This document shows positions 7,413 to 17,276 of a DNA stretch of 23,854 nucleotides, piece by piece. The stretch lies in the NCBI GenBank assembly GCA_030615425.1, contig JAUWZG010000005.1:1-23854 (forward strand), written 5' to 3'. The position numbers were made by a program, and so were the translations under genes. Origin of the DNA: Dehalococcoidia bacterium. Lineage in GTDB: Bacteria > Chloroflexota > Dehalococcoidia > Dehalococcoidales > BS750m-G39. The notes below the pieces were generated by a model that was not told the DNA's origin, ran no database searches, and saw only the letters and a program-made list of their open reading frames with translations. Every line of letters begins with the position of its first letter. The first letter of the stretch is position 1.

Positions 7413-8179
7413 GCTTCCTGGCGGCGTTAAGATTTTTGACCATTATCCCCTTGCCCGGCCGGCGCGAGGTCAGCCCCGAGGAAGTAGGACGCTCCATAGT
7501 CTATTTCCCTCTGGTCGGGGTTATTATCGGGCTTATTCTAGTCGGCTTGAGCTGGTTGCTGATGCTGTTCTTGCCTTCGGCGCTGGTCAATGTGCTGCTG
7601 GTGGTGGCTCTGGTGGCGATTAGCGGCGCCTTGCACCTTGACGGCTTTGTTGATACCTGTGACGGCATGGTTGGCGGTAAGACGGTGGAGGAGAGGTGGC
7701 GAGTGATGCAGGATAGCCGGGCGGGTAGCTTCGGTATTGTTGGCGTCTGCTTGCTGCTGCTGGTCAAGTATGTCTCATTGAATGCTGTGCCTGACGGCTG
7801 GTTGATGCCGACGCTGGTGCTTATGCCGGTGGTAAGTCGCTGGGCAATGGTCTATGCTGTTTTTGCCTATCCCTATGCCAAACCATCGGGTTTGGGGAAG
7901 GCGTTTAAGCAGGGGGCTAGATGGTGGAGGTTTGTAATAGCCACCGTCATAACTCTGGTTGTGGCAGTGGTCCTGGCGCAACTGGCCGGCTTTATTATAA
8001 TGTTAGCTATCTGGATTATAGTAGTAGCTATGGCTGCCTATTTGAAGGGTAAGCTTGGTGGGCTTACCGGCGACACCTATGGGGCGATAAACGAGGTGGC
8101 TGAGGTTTGCCTGCTCATTCTGGTCTGTCTGCTGGCTCAGGTGGGGTGGTTGGGTGAAAATATTCTATTCGGGGTATAA
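7409..8179 (+). CDS. cobS: Adenosylcobinamide-GDP ribazoletransferase
   Basis: CobS is the membrane enzyme that joins activated corrinoid (adenosylcobinamide-GDP) to alpha-ribazole or its phosphate, the last step of the nucleotide-loop pathway. The 256-residue protein is strongly hydrophobic with several membrane segments and carries the family motifs FLAALRFLTIIPLP at the start, LHLDGFVDTCDGMVGG and MQDSRAGSFG, and SRWAMV. The start is a TTG (7409) that overlaps the cobT stop in the sequence TTGA. This start gives the N-terminus expected for the family and no better one exists nearby. The gene ends one base before the favoured cobU start. Confidence 0.96.
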   Translation: MSFLAALRFLTIIPLPGRREVSPEEVGRSIVYFPLVGVIIGLILVGLSWLLMLFLPSALVNVLLVVALVAISGALHLDGFVDTCDGMVGGKTVEERWRVMQDSRAGSFGIVGVCLLLLVKYVSLNAVPDGWLMPTLVLMPVVSRWAMVYAVFAYPYAKPSGLGKAFKQGARWWRFVIATVITLVVAVVLAQLAGFIIMLAIWIIVVAMAAYLKGKLGGLTGDTYGAINEVAEVCLLILVCLLAQVGWLGENILFGV

Positions 8180-8180
8180 A

Positions 8181-8744
8181 GTGAGTAAGAGGTGTGTTCT
8201 GATAATCGGCGGCGCCGGTAGTGGTAAAAGCCACTTTGCTCAGGAGCTTGCCCCCAAACTGGGTGAAGCGGTGCTTTTTGTGGCTACGGCGGTGGCTGGC
8301 GATGAGGAGATGCGCCAGCGCATTGAGCGGCATAAAAGGGCAAGGTCAGCCGCCTGGAGCACCCTTGAGGCTACCTCACATCTCGGCAGCCAGATTCTGG
8401 AGAAAATCGGTGAGGCTCAGGTGGTGATTGTGGACTGCATCACCCTTCTGGTTAACAACATTTTCAGTCAATATAGCGACCAAGCTGGTGAGCAAATCAA
8501 TGCCCCCCTTATTGAGAAGGGGGTTATAGCTGAAGTTGGTGAGCTGATTGAGTGCATCGACCGGCTTGATGCCAGCTTCATTATTGTTACCAATGAGGTT
8601 GGTCTGGGCTTGGTGCCAGCCAGTAGGCTGGGCCGGTCATATCGTGACCTGCTGGCTAAAGCCAACCAGATGCTGGCACAGGTGGCTGATGATGTCTACC
8701 TGATGGTGGCTGGCTTACCGCTACTGATAAAACCGGCGCCGTAG
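8181..8744 (+). CDS. cobU: Adenosylcobinamide kinase / cobinamide-phosphate guanylyltransferase
   Basis: CobU phosphorylates adenosylcobinamide and then adds GMP, making the substrate of CobS. From the GTG at 8181 (187 aa) the Walker A motif GGAGSGKS lies at residues 10-17, the family-typical distance from the start. RIERHKRAR holds H51, matching the guanylylated His region, WSTLEA follows, and VVIVDCITLLVNNI is the Walker B-like segment. An upstream in-frame GTG (8154) would add nine residues and overlap cobS by 26 nt; I prefer 8181, which follows the cobS stop after one base with GGGG six bases upstream. The coding sequence contains a perfect 7-bp GC-rich hairpin (8504-8523) in a variable part of the protein. 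Confidence 0.94.
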   Translation: MSKRCVLIIGGAGSGKSHFAQELAPKLGEAVLFVATAVAGDEEMRQRIERHKRARSAAWSTLEATSHLGSQILEKIGEAQVVIVDCITLLVNNIFSQYSDQAGEQINAPLIEKGVIAEVGELIECIDRLDASFIIVTNEVGLGLVPASRLGRSYRDLLAKANQMLAQVADDVYLMVAGLPLLIKPAP

Positions 8745-8841
8745 TGGCTTCATAGTGGCCAGCCCAGCCAGTCAAAGACACCGAACATCTTTAGCTCCAT
8801 ATAGAACATTACCGCTTATCACGCTAGCCGTATTCAGCAAA

Positions 8842-8870
8842 TTGCGAACGGGTCTCCTTATTGCTATAAT
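8842..8870 (+). promoter_or_regulatory. Promoter of tRNA-Ala
   Basis: TTGCGA (8842-8847), a 17-nt spacer and a perfect TATAAT (8865-8870), with a start near 8877, seven bases before the mature tRNA. It is one of the best-matching promoters in the window. Confidence 0.7.
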
Positions 8871-8883
8871 ATCCCTGACAAGA

Positions 8884-8959
8884 GGGGCTGTAGCTCAGCT
8901 GGGAGAGCGCCTCCTTTGCACGGAGGAGGTCAGGGGTTCGAGTCCCCTCAGCTCCACCA
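8884..8959 (+). tRNA. tRNA-Ala (anticodon UGC)
   Basis: A 76-nt cloverleaf. The acceptor GGGGCTG (8884-8890) pairs with CAGCTCC (8949-8955) with one G-U pair, A8956 is the discriminator and CCA is encoded at 8957-8959, unlike the tRNA-Ile in this window. The anticodon arm CCTCC-TTTGCAC-GGAGG gives TGC. The G-U pair in the acceptor is at the third position (8886-8953), so it does not match the usual G3-U70 by chance: it is exactly the alanine identity pair. Confidence 0.97.
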
Positions 8960-8961
8960 AA

Positions 8962-8992
8962 AAGCTCATCTTGGGGCAGATGAGCCTTTTTA
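8962..8992. terminator. Bidirectional intrinsic terminator between tRNA-Ala and trpA
   Basis: GCTCATC (8964-8970) and GATGAGC (8979-8985) form a perfect 7-bp stem with an 8-nt loop. CTTTTT follows on the plus strand for the tRNA, and TTTTT follows on the minus strand for the aro-trp operon. The trpA stop codon (8990-8992) lies at its right foot. Confidence 0.85.
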
Positions 8993-9780
8993 CCCGACAG
9001 TCTGCGGCTGGTCAAGGGCTTGTCTTAACCCTTTGATGAAACTGCCGACCAGCGAGGTGAAGTTATCCTCAGCCTCCATAAGCTGAATTATGCGGCTGCC
9101 CACAATCACGCCATCGGCAATCTGGGCTATCTGGCCTGCCTGCTGCGGGGTAGATATGCCGAAGCCAACACAGAGGGGCTGGTTGGCCACTTTTCTTACC
9201 CTGGCGACAAACGCCGCCAGATCCGCCGGTAGCCTGTCCCTTGCCCCGGTAACCCCGGTCACTGAGACCACGTAGATAAATCCGCGTGACCTTTTCGTCA
9301 CCAGCCCGATTCTCTCCTCGGTGCTGGTCGGAGCCAGGAGATAGATAAGGTCAAGCCCCTGCTTTTGAGTAATAGCCTCCAGCTCCGAGCCTTCATCCGG
9401 GGGCAGGTCGGGGATGATTAACCCGGAAATACCCGACCCGGCGCCGGCAGCGCAGAACTTCTCCAGTCCGTAGCTGAAGACGGGATTAAAATAGGTCATA
9501 AATACCAGTGGTATATCGACCTTATCTCTTAATTGCTTGGCTAGCTCAAGGCAGAGCTGGGGGGTAACTCCGCTCTGCAGGGCATGAAAGCTGGACTTCT
9601 GTATGGTGACCCCGTCAGCCAGGGGGTCGGAGAAGGGTATTCCCAGCTCCACAATATCAGCGCCGTTTTGAGCCAGCAGCGGCACTACCTTCAGCGTGGC
9701 TTCAATACTGGGGTAACCTACGGTAATATAGGCAATAAGGGCTTTGTGACCTGGTGAGCTAAAGGCGGAAGCAATATCGC

Positions 9781-9784
<4 letters not shown>
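8990..9784 (-). CDS. trpA: Tryptophan synthase alpha chain
   Basis: TrpA cleaves indole-3-glycerol phosphate to indole and glyceraldehyde-3-phosphate and passes indole to TrpB. The 264-residue TIM-barrel protein has the catalytic Glu in [14 protein letters not shown] (E46, with D57 equivalent to D60 of E. coli), the segment IIPDLPPDE, and the phosphate loop with GFGIS and GVIVGS near the end. Its ATG overlaps the trpB stop in ATGA, so synthesis of the two subunits is coupled. It is the last gene of the 12-gene operon and ends at the bidirectional terminator. Confidence 0.97.
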
Positions 9785-10964
<1,180 letters not shown>

Positions 10965-10968
<4 letters not shown>

Positions 10969-12125
10969 ACGCCCTTCTCCTGTGACTTAATATAAGAATT
11001 GAAATTGCGCTTCATCTCGTCTATATGGTCGCCGCCAAACTTCTCCATCATTGCCTGCCCCAAAACCAGAGCCAGCATTGCCTCCGAGATAACCCCGGCT
11101 CTGGGGACGGCGCAGACATCCGACCTCTCTACGATGGCTGGCACCGGGCGGTGAGTGGCGATGTCTATGGTCTCTGCCGGAGCGCCGAGGGTTGAGATTG
11201 GCTTATGGTAAACACGGCAGACGATGTCCTCGCCATTGCTCATGCCGCCTTCTATCCCGCCCATATTGTTGGTCTTATGGGTGAAGCGATTACCCTTATA
11301 GGTAATCTGGTCCTGGAACTCGGAGCCGAACATAGCCGCTCCGGTGATAGCATTACCTATTTCCATTGCCTTCACTGAGGGGATGCTCATCAGGGCTTGA
11401 GCCATCCTGCCGTCAAGCCGGCGGTCATAGTGCATAACACTCCCCAGCCCGACGGGGACACCGCTGGCGATAACCTCAACTACCCCACCCAGGGTATCTT
11501 TTTTGGTACGAGCCTCAAGGATTATCTCCTTCATTTTCTCAGATGTTTCTGAGTCAAGGCACCTTATATCGGGGTCGGTTTCAAAGACCGAAGCCACCTC
11601 TTCAAAAGCGTAGCCACGGCGAGTTAGCTTCACTGAGCCTATCTGGACGGTGTGGCTGGCTATTCTGATGCCAAATTCCAGCAGCAGTTTTCTAGCCACT
11701 GCTCCCGCCATAACCCTGCCTATTGTTTCTCTGGCGCTGGCTCTCTCGGAGACATTCCTGATATCGTCCTGTCCATACTTCAAAACACCAGCCAGGTCGG
11801 CATGGCCGGGGCGGGGCCTGGTCACCTTAGCCGCTGTCTGTTTGGCCTCCTCAATTCTCATTTCATCCTGCCAGTTAGCAAAGTCCAGGTTGCTCACTAT
11901 AAGCGTAATCGGGCTGCCCAGCGTCTTACCATATCTGACGCCAGAGAGGATTTCGGCTTTATCCTCTTCAATTAATTTCCTCCCACCACGACCGAAATCG
12001 GAGTGGCGGCGTTTCAGGTCCTGGTTAATGTCTTCAACGCGGACTCTAACTCCGGCGGGCATTCCTTCGATAATGGTTACACAGGCCGGGCCGTGAGATT
12101 CACCGGCGGTCAAAATGCGTAGCAT
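10965..12125 (-). CDS. aroC: Chorismate synthase
   Basis: AroC eliminates phosphate from EPSP to give chorismate, with reduced FMN as cofactor. The 386-residue protein shows the family signatures: TAGESHGPA at the start, the [15 protein letters not shown] segment, [22 protein letters not shown], and near the end [16 protein letters not shown]. The ATG (12125) has GGGAGGAG about nine bases upstream, within the end of aroKE, which it overlaps by 26 nt. This is the longest overlap in the operon. The enzyme closes the shikimate block and precedes trpB; its product is used by TrpE at the head of the same transcript. Cytoplasmic. Confidence 0.97.
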
Positions 12126-13431
12126 GGCTCTCTCCTCCCAAAACTTGAGTTAAGGCGGACTCCATGGCTGGTAAAGGCGCCTGGCGTCCGGTAAAGAGTT
12201 CAAACTGCATGGCTGCCTGATAGAGCAGCATCTTATAACCGTAGACAATGGCACATGCCCTTTCCCTGGCTTCTATAAGCAGCCTGGTCTCCTTAGGATT
12301 ATAAACGATATCAAAGACGGTGAGCCGGTTATGGAGAAGGTCTTTGGGAATGATTGTTTCGTTTGCTTCGGGCGACATTCCCACCGAGGTGGCGTTTATC
12401 AGGATATCGGCCGAAGAGATTAGCGAAAGTTTCTCCAGGCCGCCGGAGTCCTCGGCATTAACCTGCTTAGCCAGCCTTCTGGCTTTATCTTCGCTTCGGT
12501 TTAAGACCACCAGCCCAACCCCGTTCTTCTTGAGCCCGAAGGCGATAGCTGAGGCAGCACCGCCACTGCCGATAAGTACTGCCTTTTTCCCGCCAAGCGT
12601 GGTCACTTCCTCTAGTGCCTTTAGTGCGCCATCGCCATCTGTATTGTAGCCGGTTAACACTCCCCCATCGTTGACGATGGTATTGACGGCACCGATTTCC
12701 TCAGCCAGGGGGTCAATCCGGTCAATATATTTTATGGCGCTGGTCTTGTGGGGCAGGGTAATACTTGCCCCCCGAATGCTCAGCCCCCTTATGCCATCTA
12801 TCGCCCGCTTAATATCTTTGACCTGGAATGAGACATAGACATAGTTGATGCCCAGGGCTTCATAGCCGGCATTGTGAATTAGCGGGGAGAGCGAGTGCTC
12901 CACCGGGTCGCCGATAAGGCAACAGATTTTGGTTAGCAATTTTATAATGGCTTCAGCTACTTCTTCCGGTGTTTTGTTTTCGGTATCAATGGCTAAATCG
13001 GCGGCTTTCTGGTAGAGCGGCTTTCGCTCGGCCAGGGTTATCTCAATATCCCCCCGCCGGCTCCTGCCGCTGACCAGTGGTGGCCTTTCGGTATCTTCAC
13101 CAAGGCGCTTTAATAGGGTATCAACACTGGCCTGGAGCCAGACCACTAGCCCTGTCTCCTTGAGCTGGGAGATATTTTTCTCTCTGGTTACGACCCCACC
13201 GCCGCTGGCGTTAATGATATTATCCCGCCCGGCGACCTCGCTGGTTATCTCCTCCTCTATATCCCTGAATTTTCCCCATCCGTTCTTTGCCACAATCTCA
13301 GGAATAGTAAGCCCAGCTTTCTGGGCAATTAGCTCGTCCATCTCGACGAAATCTCTGCCCAGTTTGCCGGCTAGAATTTCACCTACTGTGGTCTTCCCCG
13401 AGCCTCTTATGCCAATAAGGACGATGTTCAT
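12100..13431 (-). CDS. aroKE: Bifunctional shikimate kinase - shikimate 5-dehydrogenase fusion
   Basis: One 443-residue reading frame joins two enzymes. Residues 1 to about 168 are shikimate kinase: Walker A GIRGSGKTT (7-15), D32, R56 in FRDIE, the GGG at 77-79, lid R116 in ERPPLV, and RKPLY (136-140). From about residue 169 a shikimate dehydrogenase follows with almost no linker: GDPVEHSLSP (S180, S182 bind shikimate), TLPHK (K229, catalytic), GAVNT (N250), NTDG (D265), the NADP loop GSGGAASA, INATSVGM and the GYKMLLYQA ending. All key residues of both domains look intact and there is no plausible internal start. The fusion carries out two adjacent steps, dehydroshikimate to shikimate to shikimate-3-phosphate, with the domains in reverse order of the reactions. 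The start overlaps aroA in ATGA. Confidence 0.95.
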   Translation of the reverse strand: MNIVLIGIRGSGKTTVGEILAGKLGRDFVEMDELIAQKAGLTIPEIVAKNGWGKFRDIEEEITSEVAGRDNIINASGGGVVTREKNISQLKETGLVVWLQASVDTLLKRLGEDTERPPLVSGRSRRGDIEITLAERKPLYQKAADLAIDTENKTPEEVAEAIIKLLTKICCLIGDPVEHSLSPLIHNAGYEALGINYVYVSFQVKDIKRAIDGIRGLSIRGASITLPHKTSAIKYIDRIDPLAEEIGAVNTIVNDGGVLTGYNTDGDGALKALEEVTTLGGKKAVLIGSGGAASAIAFGLKKNGVGLVVLNRSEDKARRLAKQVNAEDSGGLEKLSLISSADILINATSVGMSPEANETIIPKDLLHNRLTVFDIVYNPKETRLLIEARERACAIVYGYKMLLYQAAMQFELFTGRQAPLPAMESALTQVLGGESHATHFDRR

Positions 13432-14714
13432 GGTAGTTCCTCAACTTTTGCCCCTAATTTTGCCAGGTCGGCGAAGAATTGGGGGTAGGACTTGGTAACC
13501 GCCTCGGCGCCGTTAATTATGGAATCACCCTCGGCGAAAAGGGCGGCAATGGCCAAACTCATCGCCAGGCGGTGGTCGTTATGGGCTTCGATTTCAGCTC
13601 CCTCTGGCTTTCCGCCATAGACTACCATGGTGTTATCGCTCACATCGGCTTTTATTCCCATCTTGCCCAGTTCGGCGGCTGTGTCTTTGAGGCGGTCGCT
13701 CTCCTTAAACCTCAGATGGCCGATGTTGCTAATCTCTGTCTTGCCGCCGGCATAAGCGGCAACCACCGCCACCGTCGGCACAAGGTCAGGATAATCACCC
13801 ATATCTAGGGTAACACCTTTTAGCTCATCACGGCGAGAAATTATTGCCTGTTCCTTCTGGTGTTCTGCAGAACATCCCATCTTGGAGAGAATAGGCAAAA
13901 GGTATTTATCGCCCTGAGCGGAGTCGGGCTTCAGGTTGTTTACCGTTACCGGCTGGCCGCCGATGGCGCCGGCGGCTAGGAAATAGGCGGCGGAAGAGTA
14001 GTCTCCCTCTATGCGGTAGCGCCTGGCTTGGTATTTTTGGCCGCCTCTGACCAGGAACTGCTTATAGTCACGATTTGCTGCCTCAACCCCGAAAGCTCGC
14101 ATAACATCAAGGGTTATATCTATGTAGGGTCGGGAGCGGAGCCCTTCGGCAATCTTGATGCTTAAGCCATCTTCGGTATAGGGGGCAATCATGAGCAGGG
14201 CGCTGATATGCTGTGAGCTTACTACTCCCCGAATGGTAACCTCGCCCGTGCTAAATTTCCCGCCCTGGATTTCAACAGGCGGGTAGCCGTTGTTCCCCAA
14301 TGAGCGGGCGCTAACCCCCAGGCTCTCCAGCGCCGAGAGCAAATCACCTATCGGGCGCTGGCGCAGTCGGCTGTCGCCATCAAGGACGACCTTCGTCCGG
14401 GCTAGAGCCGCCACTGGGGCAACCATCCGGATGGTGCTCCCTGAGTTGCCGGCAAAAATCCTTTGTTTATCGGCGACCCTGATTTGGCCGCCGGTGCCAG
14501 TAATTCTCAGCATATTGCCCTTGAGTTCAATATCGGCCCCCAGGGTGCGGCAGGCATCAATGGTATAGAGGGTGTCATCTGAAAGCAGTGGCTCCTCGAT
14601 TATGCTCTCGCCCGCCGCCAGCGAGGCCAGTATCACCGCCCGGTGGGTGTAGCTCTTGGACGGCGGCGCTGAAACCTCTCCCGTCACCGACGATGGTATT
14701 ATTCTTACTTTCAC
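13428..14714 (-). CDS. aroA: 3-phosphoshikimate 1-carboxyvinyltransferase (EPSP synthase)
   Basis: AroA transfers the enolpyruvyl group of PEP to shikimate-3-phosphate; it is the target of glyphosate. The 428-residue protein has the two-domain family pattern: PPSKSYTHRAVILASL near the start (K20, S21, R25), GNSGSTIRMVAP, DSRLRQRPIGDLL, the middle YSSAAYFLA segment, GDYPDLVP, and near the end RFKESDR, EAHNDHRLAMSLAIA and KSYPQFF. The start codon is GTG (14714), fixed by the GTGA overlap with the aroQ stop. The last codons overlap aroKE by four bases. Confidence 0.97.
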   Translation of the reverse strand: MKVRIIPSSVTGEVSAPPSKSYTHRAVILASLAAGESIIEEPLLSDDTLYTIDACRTLGADIELKGNMLRITGTGGQIRVADKQRIFAGNSGSTIRMVAPVAALARTKVVLDGDSRLRQRPIGDLLSALESLGVSARSLGNNGYPPVEIQGGKFSTGEVTIRGVVSSQHISALLMIAPYTEDGLSIKIAEGLRSRPYIDITLDVMRAFGVEAANRDYKQFLVRGGQKYQARRYRIEGDYSSAAYFLAAGAIGGQPVTVNNLKPDSAQGDKYLLPILSKMGCSAEHQKEQAIISRRDELKGVTLDMGDYPDLVPTVAVVAAYAGGKTEISNIGHLRFKESDRLKDTAAELGKMGIKADVSDNTMVVYGGKPEGAEIEAHNDHRLAMSLAIAALFAEGDSIINGAEAVTKSYPQFFADLAKLGAKVEELP

Positions 14715-15157
14715 TTGCCTTCTCCGCCCCTGATATGCTCGGCCAGGGCTTCAAGCCCTAATAAATAACTCTGCGTTTTAAGGCCAGAAATCTGCTTGAT
14801 AGCCACATCTGAAATAACCGATATCTGGCGCCACTCCTCTCGGGCATGAATATCTGACAGGTGCACCTCAACCACCGGTAGTCCGCAGTCAACCAGGGCA
14901 TCATGGAGGGAGTAGCCGTAGTGGGTCAGGGCACCGGGGTTAATCAGGATGCCATCGGCTCCATTTGTTTTCTCCTGTATAAAGTCGATAATACTTCCTT
15001 CGTGGTTGGACTGGAAGAAAATAAGCTCGCAGCCCAGTGCCTTCCCTTTCTGGGCGAGTGCCTGCTCTATTGACGGCAGGGTATCGGTGCCGTAGTGCTT
15101 GGCTTCTCTTTTGCCCAGCATATTCAGATTGGGACCGTTAATCACCAGGATTCTCAT
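14711..15157 (-). CDS. aroQ: 3-dehydroquinate dehydratase, type II
   Basis: AroQ dehydrates 3-dehydroquinate to 3-dehydroshikimate. The small (148 aa) flavodoxin-like type II enzyme forms dodecamers in known cases. Motifs: NGPNLNMLGKRE, the active-site Tyr in HYG, FFQSNHEG, INPGALTHYGYSLHDAL and EVHLSDIHAREEWR. Two in-frame ATGs compete. The first (15163) has its GGAG only two bases away. The second (15157) has the same GGAG eight bases upstream and overlaps the aroB stop in ATGA like the other junctions, so I choose the second. The longer form would add two residues. Confidence 0.95.
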   Translation of the reverse strand: MRILVINGPNLNMLGKREAKHYGTDTLPSIEQALAQKGKALGCELIFFQSNHEGSIIDFIQEKTNGADGILINPGALTHYGYSLHDALVDCGLPVVEVHLSDIHAREEWRQISVISDVAIKQISGLKTQSYLLGLEALAEHIRGGEGK

Positions 15158-16266
15158 CGGCATATCTCCATAAGGACTTTTCTCACCACAGCCTCATCCA
15201 CCGGCTGGTTAATTACTCCCTTACCCATGCCCTTGAGTAACACCCAGCCCGTCTGACCGAGGGTTGTTTTCTTATCAAAACGGATGGCCGTAATTAAATC
15301 ATCGGGGTTTACTCCCCGGCAATAGGTGGGCAAGCCGAACTTTAGCAGCAGGCTTTCAATGCTAGGAACGTCGCTTTGGTCAAGCATGCCCACCTGCTGG
15401 CTTATCCTGACGGCAGCCACCATGCCAATAGCCACTGCCTCACCGTGACTCAGTGTGTGAAACTTGGTGGCGGCTTCAAGGGCATGACCAACGGTATGAC
15501 CGAAGTTAAGTATGGCTCGCTGGCCGCTCCGCTCCGTCTCGTCCACCTCTACGATGCCGGCTTTCAAACGGCAGCACCGCATAACAATATCCTTCAGTTC
15601 AGCGGTATTGAATTCCTTGCCCTCCTTCTGGTCAAGGATGCGAAATAGCTCCTCGTCCATGGCTAGACCATATTTTATTACCTCAGCCAGGCCGTTTCGC
15701 CTCTCGGCTGGTGGCAAAGATTTCAGCAGGGCAACATCGCCAATAATAGCGCTTGGTTGGTAGAAGCTGCCAACCATATTCTTCTTGCCGCTGAAGTTGA
15801 CCCCCACCTTGCCCCCGATGCTGCTGTCCACCTGGGCGAGGAGGGTGGTGGGCAATTGAATGTAGTCAATCCCCCGAAGGTAGGTAGAGGCAATATAACC
15901 ACCTACATCGCCGACAACCCCACCCCCCAGAGCACAGATTAGCCCTTTGCGGTCTATATTGTTCTCCAGCAGAAACCGGTAGCCCCGCTCCACTGTGCTC
16001 AATGACTTGGCTCTCTCCCCCAACGGCAGGGTAAACAGTGACACCTTCTTTCCCGTTGCTTCTAGTGCTTTCGTCACACTCTGTCCGTAGAGCCTCTTCA
16101 CGCCGCTATCAGTTATCAGGACGACGGCGGAATAGCCGCTGAAGTCAAAGTAATGCTCAAGCTGATTTATGATGCCGTCACCGATAATAATGGGGCAGCT
16201 CTTGACCGTCTCTAGTTTAATAATATGGCTGCCGTATTCTGTTGAGCTTTCTTTTCTGGCCATCAT
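15154..16266 (-). CDS. aroB: 3-dehydroquinate synthase
   Basis: AroB converts DAHP to 3-dehydroquinate with NAD and a divalent metal. The 370-residue protein has the NAD-binding and metal-site motifs in order: TDSGV, GGGVVGDVGGYIASTYLRG, QLPTTLLAQVDSSIGGKVGVN, AEVIKYG, the metal ligands in LNFGHTVGHALEA and LSHGEAVAIGM, and RFDKKT. The first ATG of a tandem pair (16266) overlaps the aroF stop in ATGA. Length and motifs are normal, with a slightly extended N-terminus before the first strand. Confidence 0.96.
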   Translation of the reverse strand: MMARKESSTEYGSHIIKLETVKSCPIIIGDGIINQLEHYFDFSGYSAVVLITDSGVKRLYGQSVTKALEATGKKVSLFTLPLGERAKSLSTVERGYRFLLENNIDRKGLICALGGGVVGDVGGYIASTYLRGIDYIQLPTTLLAQVDSSIGGKVGVNFSGKKNMVGSFYQPSAIIGDVALLKSLPPAERRNGLAEVIKYGLAMDEELFRILDQKEGKEFNTAELKDIVMRCCRLKAGIVEVDETERSGQRAILNFGHTVGHALEAATKFHTLSHGEAVAIGMVAAVRISQQVGMLDQSDVPSIESLLLKFGLPTYCRGVNPDDLITAIRFDKKTTLGQTGWVLLKGMGKGVINQPVDEAVVRKVLMEICR

Positions 16267-17258
16267 GGGATTAAATTCTTTATCTCCTCCATTAGTTCGG
16301 CGAACTGCTCCGGATAGAGGGACTGCATCCCGTCGGAGAGGGCGTGCGGTGGGTCGTGGTGCACCTCTACCAGCAGACCATCGGCGCCGACGGCTATAGC
16401 TCCCTTGGACAGGGGAATGACATAGTCCCTCCGTCCGGCGGCGTGGCTGGGGTCAACGATGATGGGCAAGTGGCTGGCTTCCTTGATTGCAGGGATAGCG
16501 CTTAAGTCTAGGGTATTCCTGGTGTTGTCGGAGAAGGTGCGTATTCCTCGTTCACACAGGATGACCTGACTATTCCCTTCCGAGCTGATATATTCCGCTG
16601 ACATCAGCAGCTCTTCAATAGTTGCCGCAAAACTGCGCTTGAGCAGGACTGGTTTCGAGGCTTGACCGGCCCGGCGCAGCAGGGAATAGTTCTGCATGTT
16701 CCTGGCTCCAATCTGAATAATGTCGGCGTATTTTTCCACAAGTTCAAGATTGGTGTGGTCAGTAGCCTCAGTTACGATTAGTAGACCTGTTTCCTGGCGG
16801 ACCTTAGCCAGTATCTTCAGTCCTTCCTCTCCCAGCCCCTGGAAGCTATAGGGTGAGGTTCTGGGTTTGAAGGCACCGCCACGGAAGACCCGGGCACCAC
16901 TCTTTTTAACCAGGTGGGCGATGGTGAGTGCCTGCTCCTCGCTTTCTACGGCGCAGGGTCCAGCCATCATCACCGGTTTACCTCCGCCAATCTTGATATC
17001 GCCAACGGCGATAACTCTTGACTCTGGATGTGTCTCTCGGCTGACCAGCTTGTATGGTTTGGTTACCCGGATGGTCTCCTTTACGCCATCCATGACCAGC
17101 AGCCGTGAGTCATCAACCGGACCCTGGTTGCCGATAATGCACACTGCAGTCCGCTGGGCACCGGGCATAGGCACGCCCCGATAACCCATGCTCTCTATTT
17201 CCTTAATGACTGCCTGCACCTCGTCTTCGGTAGCATCATTTTTCATCACCACTAACAT
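16263..17258 (-). CDS. aroF: 3-deoxy-7-phosphoheptulonate (DAHP) synthase, type I-beta
   Basis: This enzyme condenses PEP and erythrose-4-phosphate, the entry to the shikimate pathway. The 331-residue protein has an N-terminal ferredoxin-like regulatory domain (about residues 1-65), as in the Thermotoga enzyme, where it mediates feedback by aromatic amino acids. The TIM-barrel follows with AGPCAVES, FKPRTSPYSFQG, IGARNMQN, KRSF and the metal/substrate segment VDPSHAAGRR. It is the only gene of the operon, after trpE, preceded by a real gap (36 nt after trpF). That gap has a perfect AGGAGG (17268-17273) nine bases before the ATG and a 15-nt palindrome. This marks the boundary between the trpEDCF block and the aro block. 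Confidence 0.96.
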   Translation of the reverse strand: MLVVMKNDATEDEVQAVIKEIESMGYRGVPMPGAQRTAVCIIGNQGPVDDSRLLVMDGVKETIRVTKPYKLVSRETHPESRVIAVGDIKIGGGKPVMMAGPCAVESEEQALTIAHLVKKSGARVFRGGAFKPRTSPYSFQGLGEEGLKILAKVRQETGLLIVTEATDHTNLELVEKYADIIQIGARNMQNYSLLRRAGQASKPVLLKRSFAATIEELLMSAEYISSEGNSQVILCERGIRTFSDNTRNTLDLSAIPAIKEASHLPIIVDPSHAAGRRDYVIPLSKGAIAVGADGLLVEVHHDPPHALSDGMQSLYPEQFAELMEEIKNLIP

Positions 17259-17276
17259 CTGACTGTTCCTCCTTTG

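Noticed and set aside
7132..7623. A 163-codon frame across the cobT-cobS junction
   Set aside because: It is an out-of-frame shadow of two well-supported genes and has no recognisable domain.
8824..9015. Minus-strand frame with EGTRTPDLLRAKEALSQLSYSP
   Set aside because: It is the antisense translation of tRNA-Ala, a widespread false gene call.
11650..12096. A 148-codon plus-strand frame opposite aroC
   Set aside because: It is antisense to the strongly conserved aroC gene and has no own ribosome-binding site or family pattern.
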